A stretch of 64,000 bases of DNA from Tremella fuciformis (lineage: Eukaryota; Basidiomycota; Tremellomycetes; Tremellales; Tremellaceae). The stretch's first letter is position 1; every line of letters begins with the position of its first letter. The notes under the pieces are model-generated. The model saw only the letters and a list, made by a program, of their open reading frames with translations, ran no database searches and was not told the origin of the DNA. Of this stretch, positions 1 through 9,676 are shown piece after piece. The position numbers and the translations under genes were made by a program. The stretch lies in NCBI GenBank assembly GCA_032768795.1, contig CP136498.1, positions 496,001 to 560,000 on the forward strand, given 5' to 3'.

Positions 1-1761
1 CCTGGTTGCTGCTTGGCCTCCTGGCTTCCCCGGGTTCTCCTTGTGGAACTTCTCAATGCTCGCCCAGGCTCCATCAATGTTCCCTGCCGGTTCCCATGTC
101 GTCGCCTCATCCGTTCCCTCATACCCGAGCCACTCCACCTTGTACTCCAATCGTCCTCTCCTTTTCCTCGAGTCGATGATCCTCTTCACCTCGAATGATT
201 CCCCTTCCTCGTCGACTTCCACAGGCCCTGGCGGATCGTATGTTTGTCCTGGGAGCGTTGGTGGCTCGAATACCTTGAGTCGGTCCACCGAAAAGACTGG
301 ATTGACCTTCATTGTGTCGGGCAGCTCGAGCTTGTACGCGCTGCCCGCCTTTGCGATGATCCTATAGGGTCCACACCATTTCAAGTCGAGCTTCTTCGAA
401 GGTCGTCGAGTTTGTATGTTCTCCATCGACAGCATCACTTGGTCCCCTACCTTCATCTCGGGGGCCTCCTGATGCTTGGCGTTGTACCCTCTTGCGTATG
501 CCTCATTGGCGAGCTCGATGTTCTTCTTGCACAAGGCGTGCACCTCCTCGAGCGAGGCAAATTTTTCAACGACTGATGGGATCTCTCGAGCTTCTCCCTC
601 GACGACGATGGATTCTGCCCACCTTGGGGCATAGCCGAAGTTTGCTTCAAAGGGCGTCATCATGATTGCCGAGTGCATTGAGTTGTTGTACGCGAACGCC
701 GCTCGCTGGAGGAGAGTAGCCCAGTTGTCCTGCTTGTAGTCGCAGAAGATCCTCAGGTATTGTTCGAGAGCTTGATTTGTCCTCTCTGTCTGCCCATCCG
801 TCTGAGGGTGGAAGGCCGTCGAGAGGCTGACCTTGATGCCGAGGGTGTTGCACATTGCCCCCCACAGCTTGCTGGTGAACTTGCTTCCTCTATCCGAGAT
901 GATGCTCGTGGGTAGCCCATGCTGCGCTACCACATTGTCGAGGACAAGGTCGACCAGGCCTGCCGTGTTGAGCCGAGTTGTCGTAGGGATGAAGATAGCC
1001 CATTTGGGGAGCCGGTCGACGACGACAAGAATCAAGTTGAAGCCCGAGCTGGCGGGAAGCTCCTCGATGAAGTCCATGGAAATCGAGGACCATGGCCTGT
1101 CAGCTATCTCCAGGCTGTGTAACAGCCCATGGGGACGCTGACGCACCGGTTTGCACCGCTGACACACTGCGCATCCTCGCACATACTTCTCCACGTCCCG
1201 CCTTAGCCCTAACCAACAGTGCTCCCTCCTAACCAGCTCCAGCATCTTCGCAACCCCAGGATGTCCAGCCAATTGCCCCTCGTGGTGATCCCGCATGACC
1301 TTAACTCTTGCCTGCTTGATGTCCGGGATGTAGAGTCGACCGTTTATCCTGAGAAGACCATCCTCGTCGAACTTGATCTTGCTTGCCTCGTCGAGGCCCA
1401 GTCTCTTTGCCAGTGACCACGCCTTCGGATTCTCCTCTTTCGTGATGTTCTTCTCCCCTCTTAGTTCTCCAATCTCCTCCAATGTATCCTTCAAGTCCTC
1501 ATCTCCGCGCTGCCCTTCTTTCAATTCCCCTCGAGACAATCCCCTCAATTCTCCTTCCTCGTCTTCTCCTTCTTCTTCGTCTTCTCCTCCTTCTTCGTCT
1601 TCCACCAGCGCTCGCAACATGTAGCCCAGACTGGATGTGACCGTACTCTCCTCGTCGAAGCTTGGCAGGGCTTGGACTAGCTCTGGTTCTGCGTCCTTGC
1701 CCTGTGGAATGTAGTCGGCTCTCCTCGATAATGCATCCGGGTAGGCTGCCTTGGTTCCTGG
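1..1761 (-). pseudogene. Chromovirus A integrase and chromodomain (pol downstream of a premature stop)
   Basis: Same reading frame as the protease-RT-RNase H ORF, separated from it only by a TGA at 1762-1764. Reading down from the stop gives the end of RNase H (PDALSRR), a Glu/Asp-rich linker encoded by CTT/CTC repeats near 1550-1605, and an integrase zinc domain (His pair, then Cys-x2-Cys). The catalytic D, D and E follow in SMDFIEELP, IISDRGSKF and QTDGQTERTNQ. A GPY-like region comes next, and a chromodomain (YKVEWLGY, then TTWEP) lies at about 30-180. I found no other stop in the parts I translated; the right part of the integrase was read less closely. In this family the chromodomain guides integration to histone marks. 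The frame is open at base 1. Confidence 0.85.
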
Positions 1762-4074
1762 TCAATAGACGATCTTGTATGAGAAGCCAGCCAGGGTATC
1801 CACCCATCTCGCAACTCGAGGGCTGAGTTTCTGTGGCTCCATCCAGTATGTGAGGTTGAGATGGTCGGTCAAGATCGTCGAGGTAACCTGCAGAAGAAGG
1901 TGCCGGCGTCGCTTAAAGGCCATAACAATTGCGAGGAACTCTTTCTCCGTGGTGGTGTAGTTGAGCTCCGCTCCTGAGAAGGCACCCGACTCGACTGCAA
2001 CAGGGTGTTCTTGTCCTGTCGAGGAGTTCACCTGCGAGATGATGAACCCCCATCCGTAGACCGAGGCGTCTGTCTGGATGATAGTCTCGAACGTCGGATT
2101 GAAGTGAGCGATCACTGGTGCCTCGCTCATTCGTCTCTTGATCTCCTCGAACGCCCACTGCTGTCCATCTCCCCAATGGAAGTCGATGTCCTTCCTTGTA
2201 AGGTGCGAGAGAGGCCCAGCGAGCTTGGAGAATTGCGGTACGAAGCGTCGGTAATAGCTCGCAAGACCAAGGAACCGTCGAGTTTCGTGTAGGTTTCGAG
2301 GGGTAGGGAAATTACAAACACCCTCGACATACCCACTGTCAGCCTCGACGCCCTCGTGCGAGATGATGAAGCCCAAGAACTTCACCTTAGTCTGCTCGAA
2401 CTCCGACTTAGACGCCTTCACAAACAGCCCAGCATTCCGCAACGCCTCCAGCACCGCCTTAGTCAATCTCCTAAGTTCCTCGAGGTTCTTCGCATGGATG
2501 AGAATGTCGTCGATGTAGATGATGACCCCTTTTCCCAGGAATTCGTGCAGGACTTCGTTCAAGAAGTGTTGGAACACGCTCGGCGCGTTCCGAAGTCCGT
2601 CTCGCACCACCAGTGACTCGAACATTCCTCGAGGGGTACGGAATGCTGTGAACTTCTCATGTCCAGGAGCCATCCGGAGCAGCTGGTATGCTCCCGGCAA
2701 GTCGAGCTTCGTGTAGTATCTCGACTTGGCTAGGTCGTCGGTCACTTGGGATATCAGGGGTAGCGGGTATGCATCCGGTACCGTCATCTCGTTGAGCTTG
2801 CGATAGTCGACAACCATTCTCAGTTCTCCTTGGGCTTTCTTTGGTACGAAGAAGCTTGGTGAGCCATAGGGCGAGTTCGATGGTCGAATCCTTCCAGCCT
2901 TTCTCTCTCGATCCAGCAGCTTGTCGAGCGCATCCATCTGATCTGGGTTCAAGCTATACAGCGGGGCCACTCGTAGGTCGGCTCCAGGTTTAAGCGTGAT
3001 GCGTAGGTCGTATTCTCTATTTGGAGCAAGCGTCTCTACCCCTCGTCGAGGATGGAAGACCTCGAGGTATTCGTGATACCGCTCCGGGACAAGATGTTGC
3101 ACAGCTGCCTCCTCCTCTGGGCTGAGTTCGTACTCGTCGTAGTCGGGTAGGACGTCGATGTATGCCTCTTTCTCGCTCAACTCCTCGGTCACTGTGCCGC
3201 ATAGCTCGACTGTATTTCCCTGGTTCTGCTCCCATCGGTTGAATGGGAGCTCAATGCTGTTCGCCTTCGATCGCCTGCTCCTTCGTTTACTTTGTCGCCT
3301 TTCCGCCTTGATCTCCAATGTTCCTGATAGTCGCGAAACCTCGTCGAGGTTCTCTGATCCGTTCTCCTGGTCCGTCTCTTTCCCGCCTGTCCTCTTCCTT
3401 GTCGCCTTCTTCCTTCCAGCATCCAATATCACACCGTTCTCCTTCATCCAGTCATACCCCAACACTACGTCCGCTCCTGCCAATGTTGTCACACCTAACT
3501 CCTCCCTTCCTTCACCGCCTAGGACTTTTACTGTTCCCGTCACTCCCTTTTCTACTTGTCCTGCCGAGCTTGGTTTACCGTCAAAGAGGAGGAGTTGGCG
3601 GGGTCGGGGAAGTGGGTAAGAGGGGATGTGATGCCGTTCCACGAACAATGAGTCGACGAAGTTACCAGTGGCCCCGGTATCGAGCAGCACCTTCACCCCG
3701 TCGACTTGATTGACGCTTCCTGACACGACAGCCTGCTCTCTGCCTAAACAGCAAACCTCACCACGAATGCATGCCTCCTCATCACTAGCTATTCCGTCCG
3801 TGGCAACCAGTGCCTTCTCATCTTTCGCTTCTTCGTCGAGGTTCGGGATTAAAGGTGATTGTGATACAGGGGGGTTGGGAGGTGAATGGGGAGGGGAGGT
3901 GGCCGAGAGGATGTCTTGATGGGGCCGCTGGACCTCTTGTATGTTCTCAGCGTCCCTCAAGCTTTTGGGTCCTCCTGCTTGATGATAGGTCGGCCGGGTG
4001 CGGGGCTGCCTCGAGGAACGGGAGGTCGTTGCCCGGGAACACAGGCATTGGCGAAGTGTCCGACCCCGCCGCAA
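1762..4074 (-). CDS. Chromovirus A pol: protease, reverse transcriptase, RNase H
   Basis: 770 codons ending in a premature TGA. The aspartic protease motif LLDTGATGNF lies at about residues 130-140. The RT has the catalytic YIDD box (YIDDILIH), and an RNase H follows with a TDAS motif and a TEKEFLAIV segment. The frame is -1 relative to gag and overlaps its 3' end, so expression by -1 frameshifting is possible; I did not identify a slippery site. The TGA at 1762-1764 stands where related elements have arginine before PGTK, as expected from a CGA-to-TGA transition. Translation would stop before the integrase. Confidence 0.9.
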   Translation of the reverse strand: MRRGRTLRQCLCSRATTSRSSRQPRTRPTYHQAGGPKSLRDAENIQEVQRPHQDILSATSPPHSPPNPPVSQSPLIPNLDEEAKDEKALVATDGIASDEEACIRGEVCCLGREQAVVSGSVNQVDGVKVLLDTGATGNFVDSLFVERHHIPSYPLPRPRQLLLFDGKPSSAGQVEKGVTGTVKVLGGEGREELGVTTLAGADVVLGYDWMKENGVILDAGRKKATRKRTGGKETDQENGSENLDEVSRLSGTLEIKAERRQSKRRSRRSKANSIELPFNRWEQNQGNTVELCGTVTEELSEKEAYIDVLPDYDEYELSPEEEAAVQHLVPERYHEYLEVFHPRRGVETLAPNREYDLRITLKPGADLRVAPLYSLNPDQMDALDKLLDRERKAGRIRPSNSPYGSPSFFVPKKAQGELRMVVDYRKLNEMTVPDAYPLPLISQVTDDLAKSRYYTKLDLPGAYQLLRMAPGHEKFTAFRTPRGMFESLVVRDGLRNAPSVFQHFLNEVLHEFLGKGVIIYIDDILIHAKNLEELRRLTKAVLEALRNAGLFVKASKSEFEQTKVKFLGFIISHEGVEADSGYVEGVCNFPTPRNLHETRRFLGLASYYRRFVPQFSKLAGPLSHLTRKDIDFHWGDGQQWAFEEIKRRMSEAPVIAHFNPTFETIIQTDASVYGWGFIISQVNSSTGQEHPVAVESGAFSGAELNYTTTEKEFLAIVMAFKRRRHLLLQVTSTILTDHLNLTYWMEPQKLSPRVARWVDTLAGFSYKIVY

Positions 4075-5036
4075 CGGTAGCAGAGACGCTGCTCATTCCT
4101 CCTCTGGCGTTCCGCTGGGTCGAGCCCTCCGGGAGGCGTTGGTCTGTAGCCAAGCGGGCCACTAGGGGCTGGTGATGGGCGGGCCGACGGAATTGGCGGG
4201 AGAGGGCGGTAGGTCGACGAGGCAGGGAGGGGAACTTGTCCCTGGGTAGTCGTAGCTGGTCGTCGTCGAGCTTCTTCGTACCGCTTGACCTCGGCCTTCT
4301 TCTCGGCCTCCCTTGCTCTGAGCCGGTTGTCCAACTTGATGACATAGGACTGAAGCTCTCCGAAGGTCTCCAGCTCCACTGTGGTCCGAGCAACCTCGTC
4401 TCGAAGATTGTCTGAGAGGCCCTCGAGCGCCCTAGCTCTAGCTTGCTCGTTGGCTTCCCATCCTAAGACCGCCAGATACTCCCTAAGCTTCGCGAAGTAC
4501 TCTGCCGCTGAGCCGGTCTGCTTCAAATCGAAGTATCGCCTCTGAGCGGTGCCCTTGATGTCGGGATCTCCGAAGTTGTCCCTCAAGTATCTCGATAGCC
4601 TCTGAAAGCTGCTGATCTTCTCGTCGAGTTCTTCTCCCGACGCGAGAGGCTGGATGGCGTCTTGAACGAAGCCCCTAAGGAAGGAGATGGCGTAGATGAC
4701 TTTGGACTCCTCTGTAAACTTCGAAGGCTGTAGGCGAAAGACGATATTGCATTGCATGAGGAACCCTTCGAGTTTCTCCGGCTTAGACCCATCAAAAGTG
4801 TCAGGCGGGTTGGCCTTGGGCTCGCTCGATGATGCGTTGGTCGAGGGAGTGGGTGAATTGGCTCGACGAGCCTCGATGGCGACGAGCTGTTGCAGGATCT
4901 GAGCGAGGGAAGCCTGATCCGCCATGTTGTTGGGTGTGCTAGACCGGCTAGCAGGAGGAAGACGAAGGGACTGTGGTAAAGCTTGGTGCTCGTGGTTCGG
5001 GTTGAGTGATGTCGAACGTCGAGTCTCGATGGGCAT
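3957..5036 (-). CDS. Chromovirus A Gag with CCHC zinc knuckle
   Basis: Capsid-like protein of about 359 residues if the ATG at 5034-5036 is used. The open frame extends up to the LTR edge, but only through a GTG. A second ATG at 4923-4925 (MADQASLAQ) is an alternative start. A retrotransposon gag-type helical region occupies the middle (FDGSKPEKLEGFL, then YFAKLREYL). A CCHC knuckle (CYRCGGVGHFANAC) lies close to the C-terminus and would bind the genomic RNA during packaging. The 3' end overlaps pol in another frame. Confidence 0.87.
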   Translation of the reverse strand: MPIETRRSTSLNPNHEHQALPQSLRLPPASRSSTPNNMADQASLAQILQQLVAIEARRANSPTPSTNASSSEPKANPPDTFDGSKPEKLEGFLMQCNIVFRLQPSKFTEESKVIYAISFLRGFVQDAIQPLASGEELDEKISSFQRLSRYLRDNFGDPDIKGTAQRRYFDLKQTGSAAEYFAKLREYLAVLGWEANEQARARALEGLSDNLRDEVARTTVELETFGELQSYVIKLDNRLRAREAEKKAEVKRYEEARRRPATTTQGQVPLPASSTYRPLPPIPSARPSPAPSGPLGYRPTPPGGLDPAERQRRNEQRLCYRCGGVGHFANACVPGQRPPVPRGSPAPGRPIIKQEDPKA

Positions 5037-5072
5037 ATGCCCCGGGTGTGCGTGGTTGTGTGAGGAGGTAAT

Positions 5073-5085
5073 AGCACTCTCTGAT
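5073..5085 (-). promoter_or_regulatory. Predicted self-priming primer-binding site of chromovirus A
   Basis: Starting 2 nt inside the element from the LTR, the minus strand reads ATCAGAGAGTGCT. This is perfectly complementary over 13 nt to the LTR strand at 5329-5341. The LTR segment lies about 31-35 nt downstream of a TATA-like box, so it would be at the 5' end of the transcript. Tf1/sushi chromoviruses prime reverse transcription by folding the RNA 5' end back onto such a site. That this element does so is inferred. Confidence 0.7.
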
Positions 5086-5087
5086 AC

Positions 5088-5522
5088 TGTCACGATGCTA
5101 CGCTCTCCCGTTGGCAGAGGCCCTCTCGCACAATATCAGAGTCAAGAATAAAGGATTAAGGGGTAGAAACGAGGATGTCGAGGTAGGATCCTCGTCGAGG
5201 TTGGATCCTCGTCGAGGTTGCAAGGTCGTCGAGGTAACAAGGTCGTCGAGGATACAGCGTGAGTGCGACTCAGCCACGCTGCGTGCCACGGAGAGAGTGA
5301 GATCGTCAATGGTGATCCATGAGACTCAATCAGAGAGTGCTGAAGAACTACGACGGGCGCCCTGGGCATCCTATATGACTCTGCGCCTGCTTCCCGTCGT
5401 CGCGCGTTCATTCAACGTCTACTCCCTCGTCGAGGTTCTCCAGCCCGAGGTAGGTCACGTGTCGGCCACGTGAGAGATGTCGGTCACGTGCGTAGGTCGT
5501 CGAGGGCGTGGCCGTCGTGACA
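5088..5522 (-). repeat. 5' LTR of chromovirus A (435 bp)
   Basis: On the minus strand it begins TGTCACGA and ends TCGTGACA, giving perfect 8-bp inverted ends with TG...CA termini. A copy of identical length lies at 7918-8352. A TATA-like box reads on the minus strand at 5372-5376. A segment at 5329-5341 is complementary to the presumed primer-binding site just inside the element. Confidence 0.93.
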
Positions 5523-6719
5523 CCACTAGAGGAAGGCAAGCAGCCTCCTTTTGGGCCAATCTACTCTCTCTCTGAACCAGAGCGAATTGCCTTACAGGAA
5601 TACCTCTCAGAGAACCTTGCAAAGGGCTTTATCCGCCCTTCCGAATCACCAGCGGCATCCCCAATATTATTCATCAAGAAAAAGGACTTGTCCTTACGCT
5701 TGTGTGTTGACTACCGAGGTCTCAACAAGATCACCATCAAAAATCGCTACCCCTTGCCACTCATCCCTGACCTGCTTGACCGACTTGGACGAGCCAAGAT
5801 ATACTCCAAAATTGATTTATGAGGAGCTTATAACCTGCTCCGAATCAAAGAAGGAGAAGAATGGAAATGTAACAAGGGTCAAGGTCAAGGTCTTTCAAGG
5901 TGAGGAATAATATCCCAAAAGGATATTTGCACCCCAAGTTCTGGTTAATCCCTAACCTGAACTCGGTTTATCAAGGGTACCTTGGACGTGTCATGCCCAT
6001 CATGACAGGAAAACTGCCTTCCAAACTCGATATGGGCTCTTTGAATACCGAGTCATGCCATTTGGCCTTACCAACGCACCAGCATCCTTCCAGCACTTGA
6101 TGAACGACCTTTTCAAGGACATGGTGGATGAGTTTGTCATCTGCTACCTGGATGACATTCTCATTTACAGCCCAGACAGAGCGGCCCATACCACTCACGT
6201 GTTGCGTGTGCTTGCACGCCTGCTGGACTGCGGCCTATACGCAAAGGCTGAGAAATGTGAGTTTCACATCAACCGTGTGGAGTTCCTTGGGTATGTCATC
6301 AGCCCCAATGGAATCTCCATGGATACCAAGAAAGTACAAGCTATTCTCGATTGGCCGACACCGCACAACCTAACGGAAACCAGATCCTTCCTGGAATTCT
6401 GCAACTTCTATCGCCGCTTCATTCGCAGTTACTCCAAGATTGTCTCACCTCTGACAGCCCTTACCAAAAAGGGGCTGGCGTTTTGCTGGGAAAGAGCCCA
6501 GCAAATGGCATTTGAGGCGCTCAAACAAGCATTCACAAGTGCAGATCTGCTCAAACATTATGACCCAAGCAAGCAACTCATAATTGAGACAGATGCCTCC
6601 GACACCGCCATTGCAGGAATCCTATCTTATGAGGAGAAGGGACATCTACATCCCTTAGCCTTCATGTCTCGGAAGATGCTCCCTGCAGAGCTAAACTATG
6701 AGATACATGACAAGGAGAT
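5523..6719 (+). pseudogene. Element B reverse transcriptase and start of RNase H
   Basis: Opens with [20 protein letters not shown] and [20 protein letters not shown]. It is then interrupted by a TGA at 5820-5822 (KIDL*GAYNLLR) where the family has arginine, and by a 140-bp insertion after EEWK. It resumes as KTAFQTRYGLFEYRVMPFGL with the catalytic motif CYLDDILIYS and the RNase H start (ETDASDTAIAGIL). It breaks off at IHDKEI where a 772-bp insertion begins. Non-functional. Confidence 0.88.
5868..6007 (+). repeat. 140-bp TG...CA insertion with 5-bp target duplication
   Basis: Starts TGTAACA and ends TCATGACA. It is flanked by GGAAA at 5863-5867 and 6008-6012, and removal restores the RT frame of element B. 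Size and ends fit a solo LTR of a small LTR or TRIM-type element. I saw no second copy in the window. Confidence 0.75.
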
Positions 6720-7491
6720 TGTCAGGAAACCGACACGGCATCCTGACCACGAGACTACCACGAGGCAATTTCCAACGGAAACATCCAAAGGATCCTACGA
6801 ACCGAAGAACGTGAATACGGTAGAACCGTCACTATTAGTCACGAATAACTACGACTTGCTCTTGAAAGCGCTGGAACAACCTGGAGAACGATAGAAGGAT
6901 ACGTCTCAGTCTTCCATCGGCCGAGTTGAGATAGGAACGCACGCAAGGACAAAAATCAGGTCCACGATAACGGAGGATAGAGTTATCTCACAGTCAGGGC
7001 CACGGGACGGAGACCGAGGACGATAAGGACAACGACGGGCACGCAAAGAGATTAGATGCAAGCCAGCGCGGAGAGAAGACGATAGAAGAGAAGAGAGACG
7101 ACGAGAGAATACTAGAGAGTATTGGGAACGAGTAGAAACGACTAGGAGAATGATGGAACGATCCACGAAGGACGATGCTAGAAGGATCAGAGAGAGAGCG
7201 AGCGAGAGTAAACGGATACTTAAGAAGGAAGATCGCAGAGGAAGTTCCTCAGCGATCTAGTTAACTAGTCCTCTAGATAGAACGTCTACTTAGAGAATCG
7301 ACCGTACCAGTGACGAGAGATAGATAAGTGAAGTGAGTCTTGATCGCTCCTCACCCAGCTTGGTTCCACTCTACTCTTGTTCGTTACTATCTGTTACGAA
7401 TAGTCGTTGATAGTTAGCAGCTTGAACCGATAGATTGATTTAGGTGAGCTTTAGTTGGATCTAAAACAGGTCACCGGGTACAGGTCTGACA
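6720..7491 (+). repeat. 772-bp solo LTR with 5-bp target duplication
   Basis: Starts TGTCAGG and ends TCTGACA. It is flanked by GAGAT at 6715-6719 and 7492-7496, and excision rejoins the RNase H reading [11 protein letters not shown]. The right-hand part resembles 26690-26921, sharing a CTAGTCCTCTAGATAGA block and a TTGATCGCTCC-like stretch, so the two belong to one LTR family. It contains no coding region. Confidence 0.85.
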
Positions 7492-7496
7492 GAGAT

Positions 7497-7917
7497 GCTA
7501 GCCATTGTGGACTCCTTCAAGTTATGGCGTCACTACTGCAAAGGCTCCCAAGTCCCGGTGAAGGTCTATACAGACCACCGTAGCCTAGAATACTTCACAA
7601 CTTCAAAACAACTCAACCGACGCCAAGCACGCTGGTCAGAACTCCTAGGCGACTATCATTTCCAGATCATCTACCGCCCGGGCTTGCAAGGAACCAAGCC
7701 TGATGCACTCACACGTCGACGTGATGTGCATACCAATCAAAGGGGATCAAGCCTTGATGGTAAAGAAAATCTCCAGAACTACCAACAACTGATCAAGACC
7801 GACCAGTACCTTGGATCACTCGGCACTTGCATGGACATTACCTCTCCACATAAGTCACGGCTAACCGTCAGCCTACAAGCTGACGCTTCTGCCACGGAAC
7901 TCCTGGAGAAGGCAAAG
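7497..7917 (+). pseudogene. Element B RNase H and linker to integrase
   Basis: Continues the RNase H domain ([26 protein letters not shown], then [14 protein letters not shown] and PDALTRR) into a linker. It stops where the solo LTR at 7918 is inserted. The frame is open through this piece. The upstream part is at 5523-6719 and the downstream part at 8358-9480. Confidence 0.87.
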
Positions 7918-8352
7918 TGTCACGACGGCCACGCCCTCGACGACCCACGCACGTGACCGACACCTCTCACGTGGCCAACACGTGACCTACCTCGAGCTGG
8001 AGAACCTCGACGAGGGAGTAGACGTTGGATGAACGCGGAGCGACGGAAAGCAGGCGCAAAGTCATATAGGATGCCCCGGGCGCCCGTCGTAGTTCTTCAG
8101 CACTCTCTGATTGAGTCTCATGGATAACCCTTGACGATCTCACTCTTCCCGTGGCACGCAGCGTGGCTGAGTCGCACTCACGCTGTATCATCGACGACCT
8201 TGTTACCTCGACGACCTTGCAGCCTCGACGAGGATCCAACCTTGACAAGGGATTCTACCTTGACATCCTCGTTTCTACCCCTCCTTCCTTATTCTTGACT
8301 CTGATATTGTGCGAGAGGGCCTCTGCCAATGGGAGAGCACAGCATCGTGACA
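7918..8352 (+). repeat. Solo LTR of the chromovirus A family (435 bp)
   Basis: Same length as, and clearly homologous to, the LTR at 5088-5522, in opposite orientation. It has the same TGTCACGA...TCGTGACA ends and is flanked by CAAAG at 7913-7917 and 8353-8357. A solo LTR is normally left after LTR-LTR recombination removes the interior. It interrupts element B between linker and integrase. Confidence 0.93.
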
Positions 8353-8357
8353 CAAAG

Positions 8358-9480
8358 TCACCCTCGGATGAGCATCCGTTTACTTTGGATGGTGAGGGGT
8401 GTCTGCAGCACCGCTCCCAGTATTATGTTCCGGACCCCAATGATCTGCGTCTGGAAATCACTCGTCTTCATCATGACGCACTCCTTGCAGGGCACCCGGG
8501 CCGCCGCAAGACTTTTCAGCTCATCCGTTCTCAGTTTTGGTGGCCACAGATGAAGACGTTCATTGACCACTATGTGGACACCTGTGACCTTTGCTGTCGA
8601 ACAAAGGCCAGGCGTCATTCGCCTTATGGGGAACTCAAATCACTACCGGTACCACCTTTTCCTTGGTCATCAATCTCGATGGACCTTATTGAGTTCCTAC
8701 CACTATCTGAAGGCTTCAATGCCATCCTTGTCATTGTGGACCGCCTAACCAAAATGGCAATCTTCATTCCAACATCCACTAATCTCACTGCGCAGGAGCT
8801 AGCGGCAATATATGTTCAACATGTCTTTGCAAAGCACGGTCTACCCTCAAACATCATCTCTGACCGTGGCTCTAAATTTACCTCGGACTTTTGGCAATGC
8901 TTTACCAAGCTACTGGGGATTGAATCCCATCTCAGCACCGCATTTCATCCTGAAACAGATGGCCAAACAGAAAGGGTCAATCAAGTTCTGATCCAATACC
9001 TCCGCTTGTATTGTGAGCTTGTATTGTGACTATCAGCAGACAGACTGGGTCCGCCTGCTACCTCTTGCCGAGTTCACGTATAATAACACTCCGCATTCAT
9101 CCACTACGGTCTCCCCCTTCTTTGCAAACAAAGGGTACCATCCTCGAACACATGTGTCTATTCAACCAGTTGACACAACATACCCAAGCGCCTACGCCTA
9201 TGCTGCCGATCTTACAGCCCTCCATGACTTTTTCAAGCAGGAAATTCACAAAGCTAACCAGTCAGCAGCCATTCACTACAATAAGACGCACCAACCAGCT
9301 CCGCTCTTTCAAGTTGGAGACAAAGTATGGCTTTCGACAGAGTACATCAAAACCAAGCGTCCTGCCAAGAAGCTTGACCACCGCTACATTGGCCCCTTCA
9401 AGATCATTGAGCGGATATCATCACATGCTTTCCGTCTAAAGCTAAATCCGGGCATGAAGATCCACAACGTGTTCCAGACT
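8358..9480 (+). pseudogene. Element B integrase
   Basis: Zinc-binding His/Cys region (LHHDALLAGHPG, then CDLCCR), followed by catalytic D, D and E in SMDLIEFLP, IISDRGSKFTSD and ETDGQTERVNQ. At 9003-9028 a 13-bp stretch is duplicated in tandem, which shifts the frame. The protein resumes as CDYQQTDWVRLLPLAEF and continues through GDKVWLSTEYIKTKRP to about 9478. Inactive because of the frameshift and the upstream breaks. Confidence 0.87.
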
Positions 9481-9539
9481 GTGCGGTCAAAGGACCGTTG
9501 GGGTTATTTCGAAAAATATCTAGAATGTTTAATTTTGCC

Positions 9540-9655
9540 CGACAGGAGGATGTGCACACGTGGCCAAGTGTCACCACGCCCGAGGATATCTCGGTCCGAA
9601 GGCAAAGAGAGGAAGAGGAATGGCGTGGTGACACTTTGACACGTGGTTGACTAGT
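9540..9655. repeat. Inverted repeat pair around a short spacer
   Basis: CACGTGGCCAAGTGTCACCA near 9558 is an imperfect reverse complement of the stretch near 9627-9648 (GGCGTGGTGACACTTTGACA). The repeat would fold into a hairpin, and its termini recall a GGTGACACTTTG motif near 55383. Probably the remains of a small inverted-repeat element; its limits are not defined. Confidence 0.4.
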
Positions 9656-9676
9656 ATTGCAACGACCCATCTTTGT

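Larger units (their letters stand above)
1..5522 (-). mobile_element. Ty3/gypsy chromovirus A, 5' part (left end outside window)
   Basis: Minus-strand LTR retrotransposon made of a right-hand (5') LTR, gag, then pol with protease, reverse transcriptase, RNase H, integrase and a chromodomain still open at the left window edge. The domain order PR-RT-RH-IN-chromodomain defines chromoviruses. The 3' LTR is not in view. The right LTR boundary falls inside the RT region of another gypsy element (B), so A is nested in B. A solo LTR of the same family and the same length (435 bp) sits further along B at 7918-8352. Pol carries one in-frame stop, so this copy is probably not autonomous. Confidence 0.93.
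5523..9480 (+). mobile_element. Ty3/gypsy element B, broken by nested insertions
   Basis: Plus-strand pol remnant running from the start of RT to the C-terminal part of integrase. Gag, protease and the 5' LTR must lie to the left of element A, outside the window. Removing insertions at 5868-6007, 6720-7491 and 7918-8352, with one 5-bp duplication each, restores a continuous reading of RT, RNase H and integrase. Homology ends at about 9478, after a motif reading KIHNVFQ. No chromodomain is seen. Confidence 0.88.

Noticed and set aside
1499..1807. Arg-rich ORFs at the CTT/CTC repeat
   Set aside because: Shadow frames of the Glu/Asp-rich integrase linker of chromovirus A.
5088..5093. Open frame for Gag beginning at a GTG inside the LTR end
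   Set aside because: Eukaryotic initiation needs ATG; the first ATG is at 5034-5036, so the upstream extension is not coding.
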